Shown here: piece after piece, positions 1 through 9,082 of the stretch | How the letters are laid out: the number at the start of each line of letters is the position of its first letter | Numbering within the stretch: position 1 is the first letter of the stretch | The notes under the pieces: model-generated | Databases searched by the model: none | The model's input: only the letters and a program-made list of their open reading frames with translations | Told to the model about the DNA's origin: nothing | NCBI GenBank assembly: GCA_934167835.1 | Contig: CAKPLZ010000001.1 | Coordinates: forward strand, 62,001-126,000 | Source of the DNA: an uncultured Clostridia bacterium | Lineage (GTDB): Bacteria > Bacillota > Clostridia > TANB77 > CAG-508 | DNA length: 64,000 nucleotides | Direction: 5' to 3' | Made by a program: the position numbers and the translations under genes

Positions 1-606
1 CTATAATTAAAACATCTGCTAATTTGTTTTCATTCATAAACTTAATTGCTTCTACAATTTTGTTTTCTGCTCCTTTACCTTGAACTGGTATTGGATATAG
101 CTTTATACACACATTTGGATTTCTTCTAGTTGAAACATTTATTATATCTCTTATTACTGCCCCTGTACCGAGATGAAAGAACACCAATTGTTTTTGGCAT
201 TACGGGAATTTTCTTTTTATGCCCACTTGAAAATAATCCTTCTTTTTCAAGTTTCGCCTTTAATTCTTCATATTTTTGATATAAATCACCGGATTCCATC
301 TTCTTGCATTGCTTTGCAATATATTTGATATGTTCCTCCTGCTTCATAAATTGCAACTGTTCCAAAAACTAATACTTTTGTTCCATCTTTTGGTACAAAA
401 TTTAAGGTAGATGTTGCGGATTTAAACATAACACACTTAATTACAGAATTTTCATCCTTTAAAGTAAAATACATGTGACCTGTATAGTGATGTTTGAAAT
501 TTGATATTTCTCCCTTAACATATACATAATTTAAATATTCATCTTCATCTACCTTATTTTTGATATATTTATTCAATTCACTTACAGTTATTGCTACTGG
601 TTTCAT
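1..606 (-). CDS. xseA: Exodeoxyribonuclease VII large subunit, 5' part, with two CGGT quadruplet sites
   Basis: XseA forms the catalytic part of exonuclease VII, which degrades single-stranded DNA in the cytoplasm. The N-terminal OB-fold is seen in residues 1-100 ([27 protein letters not shown]), followed by the start of the catalytic domain ([16 protein letters not shown]). The gene runs off the left edge of the window. Read in triplets it breaks twice, each time at an in-frame CGG. Reading CGGT at 288-291 as glycine gives [15 protein letters not shown], and CGGT at 167-170 gives [14 protein letters not shown]; both match the family without a gap. The start overlaps the nusB stop in an ATGA junction. 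A true pseudogene is unlikely because both repairs are the same as those in eight other genes. Confidence 0.9.
167..170 (-). other. Quadruplet codon CGGT (Gly) in xseA, residue 146
   Basis: The zero frame reads TCT CGG TAC. The protein continues as [10 protein letters not shown] when CGGT counts as one residue. The family usually has Ser-Pro-Thr-Gly or a similar sequence here, so exactly one residue is expected. Confidence 0.85.
288..291 (-). other. Quadruplet codon CGGT (Gly) in xseA, residue 106
   Basis: The zero frame reads ATC CGG TGA, so a triplet reading stops at once. Skipping the C gives ATC-GGT-GAT and continues the XseA protein (DGIGDLY). Confidence 0.88.
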
Positions 607-1019
607 AAGTTCTCCTTAACAACATTTGCTAAAACGCCATTTATAAATGGTGCTGAATTATCATCTCCATATACTTTTGCAAGTTCTATAACTTCATTTA
701 TTTCAACTTTATATGGCACATCTAGATATTTCATTTCATAAATTGCAATTTTTAAAAGTGCAATATTTATCTTTGATATTCTCTCAATTTGCCATTGTGG
801 TTTTAATTTTTTAGATATAATATCAATAATTTCTGTTTCATTTTCCTTTACACCATTGGCTATTTTTCTTATATATTTTCTTGCATCTTTGTCTTCTATT
901 TCTTCATTTTCTAAATATAACTCTATTGCCTCACTGCTAAAATCTTTTTGAATTTCAAACTCATATATTAGCTTAAAAGCATATTCTCTCATTTTTGATA
1001 TGTTCATTTTTTCTACCAT
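603..1019 (-). CDS. nusB: Transcription antitermination factor NusB
   Basis: NusB binds boxA RNA with NusE (S10) and promotes antitermination of rRNA transcription. The 138-residue length is typical. The N-terminal [15 protein letters not shown] and the C-terminal [18 protein letters not shown] and INGVLANVV are standard NusB helices. It lies in the asp23-amaP-DUF2273-nusB-xseA order common in Clostridia, overlapping the preceding gene by a few bases and xseA by four. A second ATG four codons in (MNISKM) could be the true start. Confidence 0.93.
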   Translation of the reverse strand: MVEKMNISKMREYAFKLIYEFEIQKDFSSEAIELYLENEEIEDKDARKYIRKIANGVKENETEIIDIISKKLKPQWQIERISKINIALLKIAIYEMKYLDVPYKVEINEVIELAKVYGDDNSAPFINGVLANVVKENL

Positions 1020-1216
1020 CTTTCTATTATGTTTTTAATTTTTTCTTTTACACTTTGCTTATTTTGCTGTATATAATTTCCTATAAAAACTCCTGCAACT
1101 ATTACAAGGCATCCTATAAGGAATTTATAAACTTGAAGTATTAAAGCTAATATTGCTATAACACCACCAATTATTGCACCTCTATATTTTATAATAAAAT
1201 TTTTAACTTGTTCCAT
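1013..1216 (-). CDS. DUF2273 small membrane protein
   Basis: This 67-residue protein has two hydrophobic segments (about residues 12-28 and 31-48) and a basic C-terminal tail ([16 protein letters not shown]). Its size, topology and place between amaP and nusB match the DUF2273 family that accompanies the alkaline-shock proteins Asp23 and AmaP. It probably helps anchor or assemble the Asp23 complex at the membrane; that role comes from family context, not from a motif. Confidence 0.85.
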   Translation of the reverse strand: MEQVKNFIIKYRGAIIGGVIAILALILQVYKFLIGCLVIVAGVFIGNYIQQNKQSVKEKIKNIIERW

Positions 1217-1265
1217 CTGTACTTCCCTTCCTCGCCTAAAAACTTTTTAACCCTATATTAATATT

Positions 1266-1820
1266 TTATTCTTTTACTTCCTTTTTTGCTGCAATATTTT
1301 TAATTTTAACATTTACCTCTTTAACATCTAAATCAAGAGATTTTTTTATTGTTGCTTTTATATCTTTTTGTAATGATACTGTTAAATCCTTAATTACTGC
1401 ATCTGAATGTACAAACAATGTTACAAATATACTAACGTTATTTTCATCATCTAGTTTTACATTCGTTGCAACATTTTGAGCCATTTCATAATTTCTTACA
1501 ACTGAATTTGCTAAGCTTTCTATTGTATCTTTTGAAACTAATAATTTTCCATTATCATTTTCAAGTAAAATTCCATCTTTTCCACTGCTTGTACTTTTTG
1601 CATCAGAATTTAAGAATATACATTTTACTGCTAATAAAATTAAAACTATTGATACTCCAAATGTTATTTTTGATGCTACTTCACCTGTTATAATTAATTC
1701 AACTGCATCAATAATTAAGTCTAAATCAAGCCATCCTGCTATTCCTAAAATTATAGCTAATCCACTTAGTAAAACTATACTTGAAAAAACAATTAATCCT
1801 ATCTTATCTAAAATTTTCAT
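1266..1820 (-). CDS. amaP: Alkaline shock response membrane anchor protein AmaP
   Basis: AmaP is a membrane protein that tethers Asp23 under the envelope. About 184 residues; two transmembrane segments lie near residues 5-27 and 45-68, followed by a soluble Asp23-like domain (VVRNYEMAQNVATNVKLDDENN to the end, with a helix-strand pattern). I chose the ATG at 1820 (MKILDKIG) because an AAAGGAAATG-type ribosome site lies before it; an upstream ATG would add seven residues. It is co-oriented with asp23 and DUF2273. Confidence 0.85.
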   Translation of the reverse strand: MKILDKIGLIVFSSIVLLSGLAIILGIAGWLDLDLIIDAVELIITGEVASKITFGVSIVLILLAVKCIFLNSDAKSTSSGKDGILLENDNGKLLVSKDTIESLANSVVRNYEMAQNVATNVKLDDENNVSIFVTLFVHSDAVIKDLTVSLQKDIKATIKKSLDLDVKEVNVKIKNIAAKKEVKE

Positions 1821-1848
1821 TTTTATCACATTTCCTTTCATTTTCTTA

Positions 1849-1873
1849 AATGGCCTTTTAGTTGGCCATTTAA
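1849..1873 (-). terminator. Short stem-loop between asp23 and amaP
   Basis: AAATGGCC and GGCCATTT pair across an 8-9-nt loop. There is no long T-run, so this may be an attenuating or stabilising hairpin rather than a full terminator. Confidence 0.35.
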
Positions 1874-1874
1874 A

Positions 1875-2300
1875 TTATTCATTTGTATTATTTGTGTCTT
1901 CTGGTTTTTCTTCTTCTTCCTGTCTCTTTTCAGGAATATTTATTCCCTGAATATGAATATTAACACTTGCAACATTTAATCCTGCCATACTTTCAACTGC
2001 CTTTTTAACTCTATTTTGAATTTCAAAAGCAACATCAGGTATTCTAACACCATAGTCCACAATTATATTAACATCTATCTTTGTCTCTTTTTCACCTATA
2101 TCTACCTTTATACCCTTAGCCAAACCCTTCTTTCCGAAAATCTCGCTAATTCCACCTGCCATTCCATATACACCTGGAACTTCAGAAACAGCAACTCCAG
2201 CAATTGAAGCAATAACATCATTTGCAATTTTAATATTCTCATCATTTTCTGTCGTTATCTCTTTATTTTCTTCTATAACTAAATTTTTTTCTTCCTCCAC
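1875..2300 (-). CDS. asp23: Asp23/Gls24 family envelope stress protein
   Basis: Asp23 is an abundant membrane-associated protein linked to envelope and alkaline stress. 141 residues. The core (IANDVIASIAGVAVSEVPGV, then VDYGVRIPDVAFEIQNRVKK and MAGLNVASVNIHIQGI) is the classical Asp23 fold. The GTG at 2300 is chosen because a strong AAAGGAGG lies 6 bases before it. The charged tails (EEEKNLVIEENKE and EEEEKPEDTN) are low-complexity. It heads the stress and nusB-xseA group. Confidence 0.92.
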   Translation of the reverse strand: MEEEKNLVIEENKEITTENDENIKIANDVIASIAGVAVSEVPGVYGMAGGISEIFGKKGLAKGIKVDIGEKETKIDVNIIVDYGVRIPDVAFEIQNRVKKAVESMAGLNVASVNIHIQGINIPEKRQEEEEKPEDTNNTNE

Positions 2301-2320
2301 TTTGTACCTCCTTTGGAAAA

Positions 2321-2358
2321 AAATTGATATACTTCTTCCATTACAAGTATATCAATTT
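2321..2358 (-). terminator. Hairpin between pheT and asp23
   Basis: AAATTGATATACTT pairs with AAGTATATCAATTT across a loop of about 10 nt. It probably ends the pheST transcript before the asp23 operon. Confidence 0.6.
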
Positions 2359-2401
2359 ATCTCGAAATTTACAACTGTTTTTGATGATTTTTTTATATTT
2401 T

Positions 2402-4789
2402 TTAACTTCTTAGTTCTGCACCTAAAGTTGCTTGTAGTTCTTTAGTTATAACTTCCATTGTGTTTTTGATTTTATCATCTGTTAAAGTTCTATCTGGTGC
2501 TCTAAAAATTAGCTCATAAGCAATGCTTTTTTTGTTTTGGCCTAGTTTTTCACTTCTATAAACATCAAATAATTCTGCTTTTTCTAGTATATTTTTTGCC
2601 TTTTTAGATATGATGCTTTCTATTTGTCCAACTTCAATGTCTTCGTCTACTACTAATGCTATGTCTCTTTCCACTGCTGGGTATTTTGGTATTGGTGTGT
2701 ATTTTTTGTTGTTTTTTCCGTATTTTGCAAATTTTTCTACGTCAATTACTGCATAATATACTTTTTCATCTATTCCATAGTTTTCTAAAACTTCTGGATG
2801 AACTTCGCCAAAACTTGCAATTCTATCTTTTCCAATTAGGATTTTTGCACTTCTTCCTGGGTGTAGGTTTATTTCTGTCTCTCTTGCAAGTTGATATTTT
2901 GCAATGTTTGATATTTGAAGTATATTTTCGATTATTCCTTTAACTACATAGAAATCTGCATTTTTTCCATATAGTGCAAATGCAATCTGCTCTGTTTCTG
3001 TTGCAACTTCGCCTTTTGCAATATTTCCTTCTTCATCTATATATGTTTTTCCCATTTCAAATAATGCTACATCTTTGTTTTTCTTATTATAGTTTGTTGC
3101 AATTGATTGCATTACTGTTGGCATCATAGATGTTCTCATAAGTGAGAATTCTTCACCTAATGGATTTGTAATTTTAATAGCTTTTGTGCTATCTAATTTG
3201 CATTTTTCAAAATCTTTATGTCCTATAAAACTGAAAGCATACATTTCTGAGAAGCCTTTTTGAACAAGTAGGTCTTTAATCTTATCTTGTAATTTCTGTA
3301 ATTTTGTTTTTGCTCCTACTGTGCTTTCTGCATTAATTAATGTGCTATTTAGTGTGTTATATCCATGTATTCTAATAACTTCTTCAGCAATATCTGCTGT
3401 ACGCTCTAAGTCTACTCTGAAATACGGAATAACTAATTTTTCTCCATTAACTTCTATTCCAAGTTTTGTTAAAATATCTATCATTTCTTCTTTTGATATA
3501 TCCATTCCAAGTAAAGCATTTACCTTTTCTGGTTCAAAAGGAATTATTTTTTGTGTTTCTTTTTCTGGATATATATCAATTTTTTCATCTACTGATTTTC
3601 CAGCTCCAATTAGTTCTGCAAGTTCTACTGCTCTATCTATTGCTCTTGCTGCTATTTCTGGAGATAAACCTTTTTCAAAACGGCTTGAGCTTTCTGTTCT
3701 TAATCCTAGTTTCTTAGCTGTTAAACGAACACTTCCTCTATTAAATGTTGCAGCTTCAAAAACTACTGTTTTGGTAGCATCTGTTATTCCTGAGTTTAAT
3801 CCACCCATTACCCCTGCTACTGCAACTGGTTTTTCTTCATCAGCAATTACTAAATTATCATTATTTAAAGTTCTTTCGATTTCATCAAGTGTTGTAATTT
3901 TTTCATTTTCTGCTGCTCTTCTTACTATTATGTGTTTTCCTGCAACATTTTCTATATCAAATGCATGCATTGGTTGGCCTAGTTCTAGCATTACATAATT
4001 TGTAATATCTACTATATTATTTATTGCTCTTACTCCACAAGCTTTTAGTCTTCTTTTCATCCATTCTGGTGATTCTTTAATTTCTACATTTTTAATAACT
4101 CTTGCTATATATCTATAACAAAGGTCTTTTGCTTCTATGTCAACTTTTAGTCCATCTATTGAATCTACTGTTTTTACATCTTCGCTTACATTTTTATGTG
4201 GATTTTTGAATTCTTCATTTAATGAAATTGCTGTTTCACGGCCTAGCCCCTCTATTGAGAAACAGTCTGGTCTGTTTGATGTTATTTCAAAATCCAAAAT
4301 ATCTTCTTTTAGATTTAAAACTTCTACTATATCTTTTCCTAAAAATTTTTCATAATCTTTTGGTAAAATCATTATTCCATGTTCGATTTGTCCTGGATAA
4401 TCTGCTAAATCAAGACCTAGCTCTGTTACAGCGCACATCATTCCGCAAGATTCTACTCCTCTTAATTTTCCAGTTTTTATTTTAACATCTCCTGGAAGTT
4501 CTGAGCCATCTTTTGCAATTGGAACTATGTCTCCAACTTTTACATTGTTTGCTCCTGTTACAATTTGTACAGTTTCTGTTCCTACATCAACTTTTGTAAC
4601 TATTAATTTATCAGCATCTGGATGTTTTGTTATTTCTAATATTTTACCTACAACAACATTTTTTATATTATTTCCTTTTTGTTCAATTGTTTCAACTTTT
4701 GAACCTGTCATTGTTAATCTATCTGCTAATGTTTTTACATCTACATTTACATCAGCATATTCTCTTAACCATTCTACACTAGTTTTCAT
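2402..4789 (-). CDS. pheT: Phenylalanine-tRNA ligase beta subunit
   Basis: PheT forms the alpha2-beta2 phenylalanyl-tRNA synthetase with PheS. About 795 residues, full length. The EMAP-like tRNA-binding domain is at residues 40-150 (VGKILEITKHPDADKLIVTKVDVG), the B3/4 editing domain follows (EITSNRPDCFSIEGLGRE), then B5 and the C-terminal FDX-ACB domain (PKYPAVERDIALVVDED). The ATG at 4789 (MKTSVEWLREY) is preceded by GAAGGAGAAAATT. It follows pheS by 27 bases in a two-gene operon. Arginines are mainly AGA with a few CGT, and there is no CGG. Confidence 0.97.
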   Translation of the reverse strand: MKTSVEWLREYADVNVDVKTLADRLTMTGSKVETIEQKGNNIKNVVVGKILEITKHPDADKLIVTKVDVGTETVQIVTGANNVKVGDIVPIAKDGSELPGDVKIKTGKLRGVESCGMMCAVTELGLDLADYPGQIEHGIMILPKDYEKFLGKDIVEVLNLKEDILDFEITSNRPDCFSIEGLGRETAISLNEEFKNPHKNVSEDVKTVDSIDGLKVDIEAKDLCYRYIARVIKNVEIKESPEWMKRRLKACGVRAINNIVDITNYVMLELGQPMHAFDIENVAGKHIIVRRAAENEKITTLDEIERTLNNDNLVIADEEKPVAVAGVMGGLNSGITDATKTVVFEAATFNRGSVRLTAKKLGLRTESSSRFEKGLSPEIAARAIDRAVELAELIGAGKSVDEKIDIYPEKETQKIIPFEPEKVNALLGMDISKEEMIDILTKLGIEVNGEKLVIPYFRVDLERTADIAEEVIRIHGYNTLNSTLINAESTVGAKTKLQKLQDKIKDLLVQKGFSEMYAFSFIGHKDFEKCKLDSTKAIKITNPLGEEFSLMRTSMMPTVMQSIATNYNKKNKDVALFEMGKTYIDEEGNIAKGEVATETEQIAFALYGKNADFYVVKGIIENILQISNIAKYQLARETEINLHPGRSAKILIGKDRIASFGEVHPEVLENYGIDEKVYYAVIDVEKFAKYGKNNKKYTPIPKYPAVERDIALVVDEDIEVGQIESIISKKAKNILEKAELFDVYRSEKLGQNKKSIAYELIFRAPDRTLTDDKIKNTMEVITKELQATLGAELRS

Positions 4790-4816
4790 AATTTTCTCCT
4801 TCAATTTTTATTTATA

Positions 4817-5836
4817 TTAAAATTGTTTTAAGAAACGAACATCGTTTTCATATAATAATCTCATATCATCTATTCCGTATTTTGCCATCGCTATTCTTTC
4901 TGCTCCAAATCCAAAGGCAAAACCTGAATATACATTTGGATCTATTCCACAGTTTTCTAATACTTTAGGATGTACCATTCCACAACCTAAAAGCTCTATC
5001 CAACCTTCGTTTTTACATACCCTACAACCTTTACCTTTGCATACAAAGCATGATACATCTACTTCTGCACTTGGTTCTGTATATGGGAAATGATGTGGTC
5101 TAAATCTTATTTCAGTATTTTCTCCTAAACATCTTTTAGCAAATGTTTCAAGTGTTCCTTTTAGGTCTGACATTGTTATTCCTTTATCAACAACTAGTCC
5201 TTCTATTTGGTGGAACACTGGTGAATGTGTTGGGTCAACACTATCTGACCTATATACTGCGCCTGGACAAATTATTTTTATTGGTGGTTTTTGATTTTCC
5301 ATAACTCTAATTTGAACTGATGAAGTTTGTGACCTTAATACAACATTTTCGTTTATATAAAAAGTATCTTGTAAATCTCTTGCTGGATGGTCTATTGGTG
5401 TGTTTAATTGGTCAAAAACATAATAAGTTTTTTCAATATCTGGTCCACTTGCAATTTCATATCCTAAACCTAAAAAGATTTCTTTAATATCATCTATAAC
5501 ACCTGTAATTGGGTGAATTGAACCAATTTCAGTTTTTTTACTTGGCATTGTTATATCTATTTTTTCTTTGCTAAGTTTTTCATTTAATGCTTGTTGTTTA
5601 AGATTTTTTTCTTTTTCTTCAATAAGATTTTCAATCAAATCTCTAGTTTCATTTACAAAGCTTCCAATAATAGGTCTTTCTTCTGCAGATAATGCTCCCA
5701 TGCCTCTTAAAACGGCTGTTAGCTCACCTTTTTTGCCCAAAAATTTAACTCTAGCCTCATTTAAAGCTTGCAAAGTTTCAGCTTTTTCAATTTCTAATTT
5801 TGCATTTTCTTCAATTTTTAAAATTTGGTCTTTCAT
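4817..5836 (-). CDS. pheS: Phenylalanine-tRNA ligase alpha subunit
   Basis: PheS is the catalytic subunit that attaches phenylalanine to tRNA-Phe. 339 residues. The N-terminal coiled coil covers residues 1-90. The class II core shows [25 protein letters not shown] (motif 2 region), [18 protein letters not shown] and the motif 3 segment [18 protein letters not shown]. The start at 5836 is favoured over an in-frame GTG three codons earlier. No T-box leader is visible in the short upstream region. Confidence 0.96.
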   Translation of the reverse strand: MKDQILKIEENAKLEIEKAETLQALNEARVKFLGKKGELTAVLRGMGALSAEERPIIGSFVNETRDLIENLIEEKEKNLKQQALNEKLSKEKIDITMPSKKTEIGSIHPITGVIDDIKEIFLGLGYEIASGPDIEKTYYVFDQLNTPIDHPARDLQDTFYINENVVLRSQTSSVQIRVMENQKPPIKIICPGAVYRSDSVDPTHSPVFHQIEGLVVDKGITMSDLKGTLETFAKRCLGENTEIRFRPHHFPYTEPSAEVDVSCFVCKGKGCRVCKNEGWIELLGCGMVHPKVLENCGIDPNVYSGFAFGFGAERIAMAKYGIDDMRLLYENDVRFLKQF

Positions 5837-5867
5837 ATATTTCACTCTCCATTTTTACATACTATAT

Positions 5868-5896
5868 AGAATATCACATTTTTGCTTATTTTACAA
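5868..5896 (-). promoter_or_regulatory. Likely sigma-A promoter of pheST
   Basis: On the minus strand, TTGTAA (5896-5891) and TATTCT (5873-5868) are separated by 17 bases, with the pheS start about 30 bases beyond. Confidence 0.5.
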
Positions 5897-5938
5897 TATT
5901 TTCCGGACATTTTTTTGATTAATTTGTTTCAAAAAAGG

Positions 5939-5980
5939 AAAAACCCGCCAAAAGAGTTTTTGGCTCTCTTGGTGGGTTTT
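5939..5980 (-). terminator. Terminator of the first high-GC orphan
   Basis: AAAACCCaCCAAgAGAG pairs with CTCTtTTGGcGGGTTTTT around a short loop, followed by a T-run on the minus strand. A smaller CTGAGC/GCTCAG hairpin lies just upstream (5981-6002). Confidence 0.75.
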
Positions 5981-6029
5981 CTGAGCCACAATTGCAGCTC
6001 AGTCCAATGCCTTTGTTTTAATAAAACTG

Positions 6030-6440
6030 TTAAAAAACATCCAAAGTCTCTAAGGCTCTGTCGATTTCGCTTGCGAGGATTTTCTTCACTTCCGTCGGTA
6101 AGTGCTTATCGAGAATTACAAAGCTTCTCTGGAGCTCTGCGATTTTCTTGATAATCTCTTCCTTGGTGTCAGAAGTAGTTGCAAGGATTACTTCGGAGTA
6201 GATGTGCACAATGCACGTTCCATATTCCTTGGTAAGTTCCTTTACGCATTCTCCTACAAGCTCACGCTTGGTTTGAACGGGATAGTTCAAGTTCTCGGAT
6301 TCAATAGCTTTCTTTTCAAAGCTAACCTCCAGACACTGTGCAAAACTTCCCCGAGAAAGGTGATACTCGATCGCCTTTCCAAATCTTTCCCCGAAGAAGG
6401 TCTTTCCCTCTTCCTTGAAGAAGATGTTCGCTTTTGCCAT
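6030..6440 (-). CDS. Unrecognised protein, high-GC orphan A
   Basis: I do not recognise this 136-residue soluble protein (MAKANIFFKEEGKTFFGERF at the start, ending EIDRALETLDVF). It is charged and probably alpha/beta with a helical C-terminus, without signal peptide or membrane segment. The start is set by AAAGGAG before ATG 6440. Its base composition and codon use (AAG, TTC, CTT, GAG, TCG) differ sharply from its neighbours. It contains an in-frame CGG at 6351-6353 (TCT CGG GGA) that must be read as a triplet, because reading CGGG as one codon leads to a stop about 22 codons later. It has its own promoter and terminator. Horizontal acquisition is likely. Confidence 0.75.
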   Translation of the reverse strand: MAKANIFFKEEGKTFFGERFGKAIEYHLSRGSFAQCLEVSFEKKAIESENLNYPVQTKRELVGECVKELTKEYGTCIVHIYSEVILATTSDTKEEIIKKIAELQRSFVILDKHLPTEVKKILASEIDRALETLDVF

Positions 6441-6498
6441 AACTAAAGTCTCCTTTCGTTTTATATGCAGGCATGAAATAAATCCTTCGGACACATCT

Positions 6499-6528
6499 AT
6501 TATATCACGCCAAGTTACATAAATGCAA
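6499..6528 (-). promoter_or_regulatory. Sigma-A promoter of orphan A
   Basis: On the minus strand TTGCAT (6528-6523) and a perfect TATAAT (6504-6499) are 18 bases apart, about 60 bases upstream of the start codon. Confidence 0.7.
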
Positions 6529-6537
6529 ATTCTTGGA

Positions 6538-8507
6538 TTAGTTGCCATATAGTAGTACTCTTGTTCCTTTATCTATCAGTATTCCTTCTTTAGGCACTTG
6601 GTCTGATACAATTGCCTCTAAATCCATTTGACTGGAAGTTTCTAGTTCATTTTCTTTAAGTATCTGTTTTGCATCTTTGAAAGTAATTCCCGTTATATTT
6701 GGCATTTTTATTTTTTCTTTTGTTTCTTCGTCTTTCTTAGTTATCTCTAAGTATGGAAGAACTTCGCTTAAGATTTGACCTGCAACTGGTGCTGCAACTC
6801 CACCTCCTTGATGTCCTCCTTCTCCTGTTGGGTTGTATAATATTACTATCATTACAAGTTCTGGATTTGATATGTCTGCAACGCCCACAAATGATGCAAT
6901 TCTTTTTCCTGTGTTTACTCCATCTTCCGATGTTCCCGTTTTACCCCCAATATTATATCCTTCTACTCTTGCATTTTTGCCTGTTCCTTCATCTACGACT
7001 GATTGCATCATACTTAATACTTTCTGAGCACTGCTTTTAGATATTACTTGCTCACCCTCTTGTGGAATAATTTCCTTTTCTTCTCCTGTTTTTGAATCTA
7101 TTATTCCTTTTACAAGCCTTGGGCTTACCGAAATTCCTCCATTTGCAATGGTTCCTAGCATTTTTATCATTTGAATTGGCGTAACTTCAAATCTTTGGCC
7201 AAAACTTATTGTTGCAAGTTCCACAGGGCCTGCTTTTTCTTCTTTTAAAAATATGCTATTTGCCTCTCCGCGGCAAGTCTATTCCAGTTCTTTTTAATAA
7301 TCCAAATTTTTCTAGATAGCTATAATATGTGTGTACACCTAATTTTTGACCAATTCCTATAAATACTGGGTTACATGAATTCATAAGGGCTTGCCTTAAA
7401 CTTTGACTCCCATGTGGTCTATAATATCTCCAGCACTTTATTCTGGCTCCTGCAACTGTTATAGAACCAGAACAGTTAAATTCTCCGAGCTCTATCTGTA
7501 TCTGTTATTCCTTCTTCAAGTGCTGCTGATGATGTTACGAGTTTAAATGTTGACCCTGGTTCATACGTATCAGAAATTGCTTTATTTCTCCACATTTGAA
7601 GCAAATAATTACTTTTTTCACTGCTTTCTAAAGTATTCCAAATAGATTTTAATTCTTCATTGTTTGGTTCATAAGGAGAATTTAAGTCGTAATTTGGATA
7701 TGTTGCCATTGCTAAAATATCCCCATTTTTTGGGTTCATAATTATAACATTTCCACCATCTGTACATACATTATCTATACACGCCTGTTTTAAATATTTT
7801 TCGGCTATTGATTGCACTGTCATATCTATCGTAAGTATTAAGTCATTTCCGTTTTTAGCTGCGATATAGTCTTCTCCTTCAATCCCCATATCTGTTCCTG
7901 TTGCATCTGTTAATTTTAAAATTTTTCCTTGCTCGCCTTTTAGTGTGTCATCATAAACACTTTCTAGGCCTTCTAATCCCTGATTATCACTTCCGGTAAA
8001 GCCTATAATATTAGAAGCTAAGCTACTATATGGATAATACCTCTTTGTGTCTTCATCTATATTTACTCCAGTTTGAATGTTGTTATCAGAAAGCCATTTT
8101 CTTAATGTATTTGTTTTCTCTTTATCAACTTTTTTAGCAATAATTTCTATTGAAGTTCTTCTTTTGACTTTTTTTAATGTTTTTTCATAATCTAATTCAA
8201 AAATGTCTGCAAGGATTTTAGCAACTTTTTCTTTGTTTTCAGCCGAAATATTCGTTGGGTTAATAGATACAGTTTCAGTACTTGCACTTACTGCTAATTC
8301 TATTTTTCCACTTCTGTCTAAAATTCTCCCTCTTTTAGGGTTAATTGCCCTATTTAGCCTCTGCTGACTATATGCCATTGCTTGTAATTCCGAGCCTTGA
8401 ATAAGTTGTAGAAATCCTATCCTAAAGATTAATAAACCTTGAATTATAATTACAACTAAAAGCATATTTTTCAATCTTCTTTTTCTTCCTACATCTGAAA
8501 ACCACAT
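6538..8507 (-). CDS. spoVD: SpoVD/FtsI-type peptidoglycan transpeptidase with PASTA domain, two CGGA quadruplet sites
   Basis: A class B penicillin-binding protein that cross-links peptidoglycan, at septation or in the spore cortex. About 655 residues. An N-terminal membrane anchor (about residues 15-33) is followed by the dimerisation domain, the SxxK motif (EPGSTFKLV), SxN (NSCNP), KTG (GGKTGTSEDG) and one C-terminal PASTA domain (KMPNITGITFKDAKQILKEN). Triplet reading breaks it into three pieces at two in-frame CGGs. CGGA at 7484-7487 gives DRAGEFNCSG and CGGA at 7267-7270 gives GIDLPGEANSIF. The plus-strand paralogue at 39038 aligns without gaps across both. It sits downstream of mraZ-rsmH-ftsL, where FtsI/SpoVD proteins normally are. 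Confidence 0.93.
7267..7270 (-). other. Quadruplet codon CGGA (Gly) in spoVD, residue 413
   Basis: The zero frame is CCG CGG AGA GGC AAA TAG. With one glycine the product reads GIDLPGEANSIF. The paralogue has an ordinary GGT glycine at the same alignment position (40295-40297). Confidence 0.9.
7484..7487 (-). other. Quadruplet codon CGGA (Gly) in spoVD, residue 341
   Basis: The zero frame GCT CGG AGA ATT TAA stops three codons on. Counting CGGA as one residue gives ITDTDRAGEFNCSG, which aligns gap-free with IVDENTPNTFYCAG of the in-window paralogue. Confidence 0.88.
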
Positions 8508-8554
8508 AAAAAAACACCTCTTTTAACTCTATGTAAAAGTAAGTGTTTATATGT

Positions 8555-9058
8555 TTATTTAAATAAATTACCAAAAAAATCAATAACTGTTTCCAGTATT
8601 CCTTTGTTACTTTCCATTACAACTTGTTCTGCTGGAACTTCTATATAATCTGTTTTTGGTAAGCTCACATATTCTGTTTGCTTGTTTGTTAGTTTTTGCA
8701 TTCCAAGCATTGTTCTTGCTTGTTGCTCTAAGTTTATAAGGTTTAGATTACTTTCTATTGATACTTCTAACTGTGCGTTTTCCTTTTCAATTGCTGCAAG
8801 TTCAGATTTTAAACTTTGAACTTTATCAAAACTTTCATCAATTTTTGCATTTCTATAGCATACCGCAAAAAGTATTGCAAAAAATGCAGCTAAATAAACC
8901 ATTACTTTAAATTTCAATTTTTTCTCCGCTTTTTGTTTTTTTATGTTTTTTAATTGTTGCTCTCTATCCTGTTCTGTTTTCTTCTTTTTAGGTGCATAAT
9001 AAGGGGCTAGTTTTCTTGGACTAGTTTCATATTCATATTTGCTATAATTTCTAGCCAT
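8555..9058 (-). CDS. ftsL: FtsL/DivIC-like septum formation protein
   Basis: A bitopic division protein: a basic cytoplasmic N-terminus (KKKKTEQDREQQLKNIKKQ), one transmembrane helix near residues 48-66 (VMVYLAAFFAILFAVCY), then an extracellular coiled coil (FDKVQSLKSELAAIEKENAQ). 167 residues. The gene lies between rsmH and the spoVD-like PBP, the normal position of ftsL. The ATG at 9058 has AGGAGG 8 bases upstream. FtsL is named from position and architecture, since the family diverges strongly in sequence. Confidence 0.8.
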   Translation of the reverse strand: MARNYSKYEYETSPRKLAPYYAPKKKKTEQDREQQLKNIKKQKAEKKLKFKVMVYLAAFFAILFAVCYRNAKIDESFDKVQSLKSELAAIEKENAQLEVSIESNLNLINLEQQARTMLGMQKLTNKQTEYVSLPKTDYIEVPAEQVVMESNKGILETVIDFFGNLFK

Positions 9059-9082
9059 TATTGGCACCTCCTTTTTTTATAT

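Noticed and set aside
5837..5940. T-box leader before pheST
   Set aside because: The leader is under 30 bases after the likely promoter, too short for a T-box, and no T-box sequence is present.
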